Notes under the pieces: generated by a model
What the model was told of the DNA's origin: nothing
The model's database searches: none
Seen by the model: the letters and a program-made list of their open reading frames with translations, nothing else
Origin: a virus
IMG/VR virus record: IMGVR_UViG_3300047473_000023
Span: 1-46,562 of that record
Strand: one strand, 5' to 3'
DNA length: 46,562 nt
Shown here: positions 13,181-20,700 of the stretch, in pieces
Numbering within the stretch: position 1 is the first letter of the stretch
Layout: each line of letters begins with the position of its first letter
Made by a program: the position numbers and the translations under genes

Positions 13181-14682
13181 TCCACTCCCACCTCCGTACT
13201 GACGCCGACCTCAAAGGCCAAGTCGGTGACTGGATTTACAACGGTCTAGACTGCACGGTAACCCGCGAGGTTTTCGATGTCATCCATCCCCAACTTGATG
13301 AGTGCACAGCCAGGACGTATGCGTTTAGCCAAGCTCTTCAAGGCCCGGTTCTCGAAATGCGTTGTCGTGGAGTACTCGTTGATCAAGCCCGGCGCGCTCA
13401 AGTCATCGACGAATTTCACGACCACCTCGATCAACTCGAAAGACAACTCGATCGCATCGTCCTAGACGGTTGCGGGTTGGAAACTTTCAAATGGTCCTCG
13501 CCCAAAGACCTACAGAGGCTTTTCTATGGCGTACTTAAAATCCCTCCGATCCGCAGCAAAGGCCATGTTTCAACAGACGCTGCGGCGCTTGAGAAACTCC
13601 AAGCCTACAACATCGCCCGCCCCATCGTTTCGCATATACTTGCAATGCGTGAGTTATCGAAACGAATATCTGTACTGCGAACTCCCCTTGACTCTGATGG
13701 CAGAATGCGATCAAGTTACAATATTGCAGGGACCAACACTGGAAGGTTTAGTTCTTCTTTTTCCGAATTCGGAACAGGTGGAAACCTTCAAAATGTCGAA
13801 GAAAGCTTACGATCAATTTTCATTCCCGACGAGGGGATGAAATTCGCAAAGTGTGACGCTAAATCAGGAGAAAGCTATGTCGTCGGAGCAATCGAATATA
13901 ATCTTTTCGGGGATAGTACCTACCTCGATGCTGTCGAATCTGGTGACGTTCATACGGCAGTTGCCCGATTATGTTGGGACCTGGGATGGACGGGCAATCT
14001 CAAACATGATAAGGAACTCGCAGAACAACCGTTCTTCCGCCATTACTCTTACCGTTTCATGTGCAAAAAGCTCGGCCACGGTTCCAACTACGGTGGACTT
14101 CCTCCAACCCTCGCCCAACAATCCCACCTCCCCCTCGGAGTCGTCCAACAATTCCAGCCCAAATACTTCGTCGCCTTCCCTGCCCACCGTCGTTGGCAAG
14201 AGCACGTGGCAAAAACCCTACTTGAACGCGGTAATCTCACAACTCTCACAGGCCGTCGGCGATGGTTCCACGGACGACGTAACGATCCCGCCACAATCCG
14301 CGAAGCTATTGCTTATGATCCGCAAGGAAGTCTCGCAGATATTGTGAATAAGGCGATGCTGAATATCTGGCGCACAAATAAAGTTCAAATTGTGGGGCAT
14401 GTGCATGATGCTTTAATTTTCCAATATCCAGAAGAACAAGAGGATGAAATTATCCCATGGATTATGGAACGATTAATTGTTCCAATCCAATTAGCTAATG
14501 GAAAAGAACTTCGCATACCATATGATGCAGAAGTCGGCTGGAATTGGGGACATTGCTCAGAGACTAACACTGACGGGATGAAGGAGTATAAAGGTCATGA
14601 CGATAGAAAATGCACACCACGACTTGGAATACTCGATCGGTCGTTTGGGGCAGGAGGAACTAAAAAGATTAGTAGAGTATGA
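13171..14682 (+). CDS. DNA polymerase A, C-terminal part
   Basis: 504 residues from ATG 13171, which overlaps the previous stop (13180); a TTG at 13150 is less likely. It begins with the missing exonuclease III motif (YNGLD, Y23 and D27), followed by the family A core: NTGRFSS, motif A CDAKSGE (D229), motif B R295-x3-K299-x7-Y307-G, and motif C VHDAL (H412-D413, with A in place of the usual E). The frame is the same as that of the N-terminal part. The last 25 or so residues are read over the start of the HNH gene and are probably not original. Reading frame otherwise intact. Confidence 0.9.
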   Translation: MRIIHSHLRTDADLKGQVGDWIYNGLDCTVTREVFDVIHPQLDECTARTYAFSQALQGPVLEMRCRGVLVDQARRAQVIDEFHDHLDQLERQLDRIVLDGCGLETFKWSSPKDLQRLFYGVLKIPPIRSKGHVSTDAAALEKLQAYNIARPIVSHILAMRELSKRISVLRTPLDSDGRMRSSYNIAGTNTGRFSSSFSEFGTGGNLQNVEESLRSIFIPDEGMKFAKCDAKSGESYVVGAIEYNLFGDSTYLDAVESGDVHTAVARLCWDLGWTGNLKHDKELAEQPFFRHYSYRFMCKKLGHGSNYGGLPPTLAQQSHLPLGVVQQFQPKYFVAFPAHRRWQEHVAKTLLERGNLTTLTGRRRWFHGRRNDPATIREAIAYDPQGSLADIVNKAMLNIWRTNKVQIVGHVHDALIFQYPEEQEDEIIPWIMERLIVPIQLANGKELRIPYDAEVGWNWGHCSETNTDGMKEYKGHDDRKCTPRLGILDRSFGAGGTKKISRV

Positions 14683-15097
14683 TCCTGATACAGGATTGTT
14701 TCTAAGTCTAAGGCGATATAAAATTATAGGCACTGAAAATGAACATGGATATACTCGAATAAAACTAAATGGAATTAGTTATTATGCGCATAAACTAGCT
14801 TGGTTCTATATCTATGGAATCTGGGTACAGGTAGATCACATAAATCGAATTTACAGTGATAACCGTTTAGTAAATCTACGTCCAATAACTGCTAAACAAA
14901 ATGCAGCAAATCAAGGTGTTAGAATTACTAATATGCTAGGAGTAAAAGGTGTGCAGAAAAGGGGTAATAAATATAGAGCTTATATCACTAATGATTATAA
15001 AACCTATTATCTTGGCACATATGACACATTAGAAGAAGCTAAAGTTGCCTACCAAACTAAAGCTAAAGAGCTTTTTGGGGAATACTTCGGTGAATAA
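14597..15097 (+). CDS. HNH endonuclease with AP2-like C-terminus
   Basis: 166 residues. Core: LVEYDPDTGLF, YAHKLAWFYIYG, VDHINRIYSDNRLVNLRPITAKQN, i.e. the HNH pattern of numerous phage homing nucleases, then the AP2-type DNA-binding tail (GVKGVQKRGNKYRAYI, YYLGTYDTLEEAKVAY). The gene is very AT-rich relative to its neighbours. It overlaps the polymerase 3' end by 86 bases and the next gene by 8. It is a good candidate for the nuclease acting on the polymerase locus. Confidence 0.85.
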   Translation: MTIENAHHDLEYSIGRLGQEELKRLVEYDPDTGLFLSLRRYKIIGTENEHGYTRIKLNGISYYAHKLAWFYIYGIWVQVDHINRIYSDNRLVNLRPITAKQNAANQGVRITNMLGVKGVQKRGNKYRAYITNDYKTYYLGTYDTLEEAKVAYQTKAKELFGEYFGE

Positions 15098-16295
15098 ACT
15101 CAGCAGAAATATAAGTAATAAACGAACACTTGGCAGTTGGATCGACCACTTCGTTGAGGTTGCCGCTACCGTAGAATCGCCGAAGCTTTTCCGTAAGTGG
15201 ACCGCTATCTCTACTCTCGCTGCTGTATTAGAACAGAAAGTCTGGATCACTACATCGTCTCCCATGTATGCCAACCTCTACACCTTCCTAATCGCACCGC
15301 CGGGCGGAGGTAAATCTCGTGTCATCGACCTTGCACATGATCTGCTCCATACGCTGCCGGACCCTTATATTGCTCCCACTTCGATCAACGCGGCTTCGAT
15401 CATCGATCACCTACTTGAATGTAAAAGGATCATCCTTAGCCACGGTGCGGCTGCTGTTGAGTACAATGCGATGGCGATACTCGTGGGGGAGTTCGGAACT
15501 TTCATGTCATCTTACGATGACGATCTTATGGCCATCCTCACGGATTTCTACAATGTACGTCCTTACGGCCAACGACGCCGAGGTGGTAACCTCAAGATAA
15601 AAATCGAGCGCCCCATGCTCAACATGCTGGTGGGTTCAACCCCAAGCAACTTAATGCGGTTCATGCCGGAGAATGCTTGGGGCCAAGGTTTCGCCTCACG
15701 TATTCTCTTTATCTTTTCCGACGAGAAGGAACGTATTGATGACTTTGCCACCAAGAAAACCGAACTCTCTCAAGCACTCATTGATGACCTCGGTATCATC
15801 AACACCATCACTGGCCAGTTCTCAGTCACAGAAGAGTATCGAATTGCGGTCAACAACTGGCGGGAACTCGATGAAAATATCCCTCCTAAGCCAACGCATC
15901 CGAGACTACAACATTATTGCTCGCGGCGTAAGGAACACCTCTACCGGTTGAGCATGGTATCAGCGATCGACAGAGGCAATGCTCTCCTTCTGACAAAGGT
16001 AGACTTCAACCGCGCAATGTCTTGGCTGATTGAAGCCGAGCAAGACATGCCGAAAATCTTCCAGAATACAACAGAGTCAAGTGACTCAGTCATTATGGAT
16101 GAAACCGTCCACATGATCCAGACAAAAGGTGGCGTGATTGAAGAAGGTACGTTGATCCGTTACCTACGCCAACGCGTTCCCTCTCACGCAGTTATGCGCG
16201 TGGTTGAAATCATGGAGCGATCAGGGCTGATTATCGAGGTGAGTCGTACCCGTTTTGGAGTGCGCTCTTTTGGTGTTGGGGCTCTAAATGGCTAA
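15090..16295 (+). CDS. DUF3987-like helicase/primase-associated ATPase
   Basis: GTG 15090 is chosen: it overlaps the HNH stop and follows TTGGGG; the further upstream frame lies in the HNH gene. About 402 residues. Walker A APPGGGKSRV (about 70-79), Walker B-like AILVGEFGTFM, then GSTPSNLMRFMPENAWGQGFASRILFI, the layout of DUF3987/YfjI-type ATPases found in phage replication modules. A C-terminal winged-helix-like part follows (IRYLRQRVPSHAVMRVVEIMERSGLI). Likely replicative helicase or loader. No separate primase domain is visible. Confidence 0.75.
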   Translation: MNKLSRNISNKRTLGSWIDHFVEVAATVESPKLFRKWTAISTLAAVLEQKVWITTSSPMYANLYTFLIAPPGGGKSRVIDLAHDLLHTLPDPYIAPTSINAASIIDHLLECKRIILSHGAAAVEYNAMAILVGEFGTFMSSYDDDLMAILTDFYNVRPYGQRRRGGNLKIKIERPMLNMLVGSTPSNLMRFMPENAWGQGFASRILFIFSDEKERIDDFATKKTELSQALIDDLGIINTITGQFSVTEEYRIAVNNWRELDENIPPKPTHPRLQHYCSRRKEHLYRLSMVSAIDRGNALLLTKVDFNRAMSWLIEAEQDMPKIFQNTTESSDSVIMDETVHMIQTKGGVIEEGTLIRYLRQRVPSHAVMRVVEIMERSGLIIEVSRTRFGVRSFGVGALNG

Positions 16296-16512
16296 AGAGT
16301 TCCTGCCGTACCTCTTGCAATAACTTATGTAGCTCTTCAATATCAGACTCAAGTTTAACAAACTTGTCATCAATTCCGCGCGAGTACTGGGCGATGTTCC
16401 AAATAATCTTTACCGAAACAGTCAACCCAACAAACACACCCCCTATTAATCCCCAAAATTCATTGATATTCTGGAAGAAGGTCTGTGGTTCGGGCGAAGA
16501 TGCGGGGGCCAT
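16231..16512 (-). CDS. Small late membrane protein with coiled coil (93 aa)
   Basis: Last gene of the late unit. ATG at 16512 has AGGA upstream. One transmembrane segment at about residues 17-41 (FWGLIGGVFVGLTVSVKIIWNI), then a coiled coil (LESDIEELHKLLQEVRQEL). The shape fits an inner-membrane spanin-like protein or an accessory holin, but no partner outer-membrane lipoprotein is seen. The 3' end overlaps the convergent ATPase gene by 65 bases. Confidence 0.6.
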   Translation of the reverse strand: MAPASSPEPQTFFQNINEFWGLIGGVFVGLTVSVKIIWNIAQYSRGIDDKFVKLESDIEELHKLLQEVRQELFSHLEPQHQKSALQNGYDSPR

Positions 16513-16535
16513 GGCGTTATTCCTAAAGGAGGGTA

Positions 16536-16570
16536 GGTGGGGGATTACGCCCCCACCATTTTGTTTACTT
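16536..16570 (+). terminator. Plus-strand terminator of the early region
   Basis: GGTGGGGG (16536-16543), loop ATTACG and CCCCCACC (16550-16557), then ATTTTGTTTACTT. Direction is plus, so it ends rightward transcription arriving from the replication genes. It sits beyond the small late gene at 16231-16512, which is therefore covered by antisense transcription. Confidence 0.75.
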
Positions 16571-17002
16571 GGCCGGGACGGGCTGAGTTGCAGCTTGGCT
16601 TAGCGCCTGAGAAATTGTCGCCGACAGATTGCCTTTGGCCTCAGCGATCGCCGCATGGGTCTGGTTAACATTGGCCACAATCGCCGCAATCGAATGCGCC
16701 GTGTTGACCAAGTTCGCGGCTTTGTTCGCAGCCTGATTTGCTGCAACCTGCTGGATCACAGCGTTAGCCTCTGCAGAGACGGTAACAACCGCAGCCAATG
16801 CAGTACCCACCGCTGGATTAACGGCAGCCAACGGGGCAGCAATCTGGGCCAGAGACGCGAGCTCCTGCAAAGCCAGACCAGCAGCCGGAGCCTCACTTGC
16901 AAGCCAATTTTCAAACGCGAGAAAATCAGCCCAGACAAGGTGCTCAATGTTGATGATCTTGTTGATCACACCTTGGACAGCAATTTCAAAATTGTTTGAC
17001 AT
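16565..17002 (-). CDS. Alanine-rich late protein, unknown function (145 aa)
   Basis: Start at ATG 17002 with AAAGG seven bases upstream (an ATG at 17017 is weaker). N-terminal third (FEIAVQGVINKIINIEHLVWADFLAFENWL) is helical; the rest is an Ala/Val/Asn-rich, uncharged, helical sequence (PAVGTALAAVVTVSAEANAV) that could be amphipathic or membrane-associated. It lies among lysis genes, so a membrane role is possible. No family recognised. Confidence 0.6.
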   Translation of the reverse strand: MSNNFEIAVQGVINKIINIEHLVWADFLAFENWLASEAPAAGLALQELASLAQIAAPLAAVNPAVGTALAAVVTVSAEANAVIQQVAANQAANKAANLVNTAHSIAAIVANVNQTHAAIAEAKGNLSATISQALSQAATQPVPAK

Positions 17003-17016
17003 AGGGTAACCTTTCA

Positions 17017-17262
17017 TTACGACTTAGCGGGCGGTGATATAAAGGTACCAGCCGGCTTCCATTGCTGAGGCAGCGCAGCAACTATCGCGACAAAGATCCA
17101 GATCAGGCCGTTGACCAAATCCTGATTGAACCCGTCCGGGATCTTATCAATGTGCAGCGATGCTTCCAACCTCAGGATCGCGGCTAGTACAGTAGTCGGT
17201 TCGGTGATCCGCTGAACCACGTAACCCACAACCTTGGGAATGACTGCATCTAGAATACTCAT
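17017..17262 (-). CDS. Putative holin (81 aa)
   Basis: ATG 17262 forms an ATGA overlap with the endolysin stop and has GAAAGGA upstream. One clear hydrophobic segment (LVNGLIWIFVAIVAALPQQW, about residues 50-69), with a basic-free helical N-terminus (VVGYVVQRITEPTTVLAAILRL). Size, membrane segment and position directly after the lysozyme support a holin or holin-like role. Family not recognised. Confidence 0.6.
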   Translation of the reverse strand: MSILDAVIPKVVGYVVQRITEPTTVLAAILRLEASLHIDKIPDGFNQDLVNGLIWIFVAIVAALPQQWKPAGTFISPPAKS

Positions 17263-17702
17263 ATCCATGTTCCTTTCGTGTGCCCTAAGAATTGTGCCAT
17301 TTCACCCTTCCGGCGGTTAACCAAAACCGCCGGGTGTACCCAGTTCATAAAAGCTTCCGCAGCTGATTTGAAATCTCCTGCGTTTATAAAATGCACCACC
17401 GCCGAATGGCTGAGCCCTCCTACTCCAATGTTATACCCAAGGCTAACCAAAGCATCGAACTGATACTGCGTCAGTGGCCGGTGAACGCAGACGTTGATGG
17501 TGTCCTCCACCGACTGCACATCGTGCGCAAGCAGTTTCAGTACTTGCTCTTCGGTTATCTGTTGTCCAGGAAACACCCGGAAGTAAGCATTAGTCAGATG
17601 CCCGACGCCGATCGTCCAAAGCCCCCGAGAGTCTGGATAGGCTTTTAACCGCCGACCCTCACGTTGCTCCAGTGCTAACAGGCCTAGTTGTGAAATCTTC
17701 AT
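17259..17702 (-). CDS. Endolysin, T4-type lysozyme (GH24)
   Basis: 147 residues. The catalytic triad E15, D24 and T30 has the exact spacing of T4 lysozyme (E11, D20, T26), in the segment REGRRLKAYPDSRGLWTIGVGH. Further GH24 features: PLTQYQFDALVSLGYNIG and a basic NRRKGEMAQFL end. It cleaves the glycan strands of peptidoglycan at lysis. No signal or SAR segment is seen, so release needs a holin, for which the next gene is the candidate. Start ATG at 17702 behind GGAGGTAGC. Confidence 0.92.
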   Translation of the reverse strand: MKISQLGLLALEQREGRRLKAYPDSRGLWTIGVGHLTNAYFRVFPGQQITEEQVLKLLAHDVQSVEDTINVCVHRPLTQYQFDALVSLGYNIGVGGLSHSAVVHFINAGDFKSAAEAFMNWVHPAVLVNRRKGEMAQFLGHTKGTWI

Positions 17703-17703
17703 G

Positions 17704-20700
17704 CTACCTCCTGTGTTCTAACGTACCGCGTGCTGTCCCACGAATTACTTCGAGAGGATTCTTCGGGTGTTCGGTGCCGCCTGCAACTCCAGCCGCGAAG
17801 TGCCCGGCGTTGAATATATGGTAAAGCCCGATCCCGGACATGGTGCTGGCAAAGAAAGCCATGTGCCGTGAGAACTGCTCACCCCAAGGTTTGGTCCAGG
17901 CTTTCTTTGAAGACAGGTCATGGACAATGTCAGTCATGCCTTTAAGCCCGCCCGCCAACATACTGCCTTCCGGTTGGCGCCCTGAGTATATTGACTGAAC
18001 AAGGTCGCGCACAACCGGCAGGGTTGAGCCAAAAGCATGAAGAGTCCCCTCCACCGCGCGCGACATCCAACCTTCTTTGGGGTCACCTTCGCCTGAGATA
18101 GCTTCCTCAATCAGACCAAGCATCACCATGCGGGTAAGGATATTCGATGCGCGGGCTATATTCTCAGCAGCGTTCCTAACACCCTCGGCATCCCCACCCC
18201 AGGCATCCTTTACTCGCCAATTCATTTCATAAAGCTTCTGTAGCATTTCGTTAAAGAAGCCGTAGTATTGGGTGGTCATCTGGGCATAGATGCTTTTATT
18301 CCGGAGTATCTCCGGCCGGTTAGTCAAGGCAGAAGAGCCATGAGCATCGCGTACAGCCTTATCCGCAAGTTCAATTGCATAGCCAATATTCTCTGGGTCC
18401 TTGGCAATGGCCTTCCGATATTCTGCGACCCAGGTAGGCTTCGCCGAGGCCAAATCGCCATAAGCAATCGTCGCGGTTCCCCACTCCCTGATCTTCGCCG
18501 CAAGTGCACCAGCCTTATCCGCTGCTGTAACGCGCGACCCTGGCAACTCCAACCCATGATGCGCCATCATCGCCTCAGGCGTAAGCCGCGACCGCCGCCC
18601 GAGCTCGTCAGAAACTCGCATGGCGTAGTCATTCCAAGTCTCCCCCTTAACCGGCCCTTCCTGCCCGCCGACTCTGATAGCATCAGCAAAGTGCAACGGG
18701 CCAACCTGGAACAATGAGTTGCTTAAAGCCGATGTTGTATGCTTCGCCGCGGTGCTGATGTTAAACCCGATCTGCGCTGCGGCAATATTCCGAACGAAAG
18801 AGTGCAGCAAGTCATTAGCTTGGCTCAGCACCGTTGGGTCCATGTCACTAGCACCAGCAAGGTCCCTGACCCATGGTTTAAACATATCCGCAGGCTGTTG
18901 TCCGTAGTGAGTCTCAACTGCTGACATAATCTTTCGGTCATTCACGATCTTGTTGGCTTCGATAATGGCCGGGCGCATTGTGATGTCATGCGCCATCTGC
19001 TGCATGCGCAGCGGGATAATGTTGGTATCGAGCAAGACCTTCCCACGAAAACCTGTACGATCTTTGGTATAGTTCTGGCGGGTGGTTGAATGGAACCGCT
19101 CCATCCCTTCCACACCCGTCGGCGTTATCTCCAAAGGCAACCTATCTTGCGCCATGCCTTTAGGCAGCCTCACCGATCGCTTATCGTAAGCAATCGGATT
19201 GTACCAGCCGTCATACCCGCCGCCGTGTGGGTCATCCACCACGCCAAGCTGAAGTTTCTTAATCCCAATCTCCGACAGTTCGTAACTCATGTTATCGGCC
19301 ATCTTAAACAACCGATCGAAAATTTTACCAACTTTCTGCATCTTATCCCAATCGTCTTTGGTGGTGTTCTTGGCCACCCAAGCTTTGACTTCCTCTGGAT
19401 CAACCTTCCAGCCCTCTGTCAGGCGCATGAAGTTGTCTTTGTTTCCCATGTTAGCCAAGACCGCGATAACGTTGCCGCGGGTCATTGGCATGTGTCCGGG
19501 TTTGCCATTGGGCAGCCCGAAGATCTTATTCTCCACCACCTGCCCAAGGTGCTCAAAGTCTCCTATCTCATGGAGCTCTTTGGCAATGTTAACAATCAAC
19601 CGATCTCGGGCATTGGCTGCTTGAATCAACGGCCGCGCAACGTATTTGGTCCAAGGGCCATCGAAGTCACCGTGGTCTAGTCTACGGGAGATTGACTCAA
19701 TGTTAACCGCTGACAAACCCCACGCGGCGATCTTATCACCAAGCCTCGGCTTCGGCGGCGTCGCGGGGAAAGCTTTCTCCATCGCTTCCTGAGTCATGGC
19801 CTTGACCGACTGAGCCCCTGCGATCAACTCTTGTCGGACCTGCTCGCGCTCATACTCTTTACCTTTGACAATAAACTTCTGCTCATCCCGGCCGTTCTTT
19901 TCCATGGCTTTCATGAAGTCATGAAGCTGTTCAAACTGACCGGCTTTGATTGAGCCAAGATCGGCTTTCCAATCTGGGTCAAGCAAGTACCAAGGCACAG
20001 GTATCTCATGCCCATCTGCTATCTTATCAGTAAGAAATTCCCTTAGCCCTTCATAACCAGCCTTCCCCATATTAGCTTTAATATCAGCCATGTCCCGCTT
20101 AACCGGCAGACCTAATCGATCCATGACCGCATGAATCTGATCGGTGTATTCTTGCCGAACTGTCGGCTTGCCTGGATCACCGATCACACGCTCTTTGAAT
20201 TTCTTCATTTGGGCATCGAACTTAACCTTCTTCGCCTCAATCTCCAAGGCGCGGTTAAGCAAGATCGACGCAAGGAACTTCCGTTGACGGATTTGAAAAG
20301 CCTGCTGCGGATCCTCTTTCAACAACCGGTCTTCGATCTTCTTCGACATCCTATGTATGGCTTCATTAAGATTGTCGCTACTGACCATGTTCAACGGCGT
20401 GTTGTCGAATTTATCATGCATCGCCGCTTCGATCTGCTCACGGCTCAACGGCAGATCAAATCCATAATCCTTTGCCATGGCCTGTAACTCGGCCGCCATG
20501 GCATCAAGCTGTGTAGGTTCTACCACCTTCTGCTTCACCGCCGCCTCAACAGCATCCTTGAAGGTACCGTGAACCTGCTCCATGCGATCGGCCGCGAGTT
20601 TATCCGCAACCCGGCGGCTCCACTCCATCGGTTGCATCTTGCCTCGGGCTGTGTGGTAGGCAGTCAAAGAGTCAAGCAAAGCCTGCCCGCTGGTGTGGCC

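Noticed and set aside
11761-14682. Intein as explanation for the polymerase interruption
   Set aside because: The first part ends in a stop codon and several further in-frame stops lie between the halves, so no continuous protein precursor exists.
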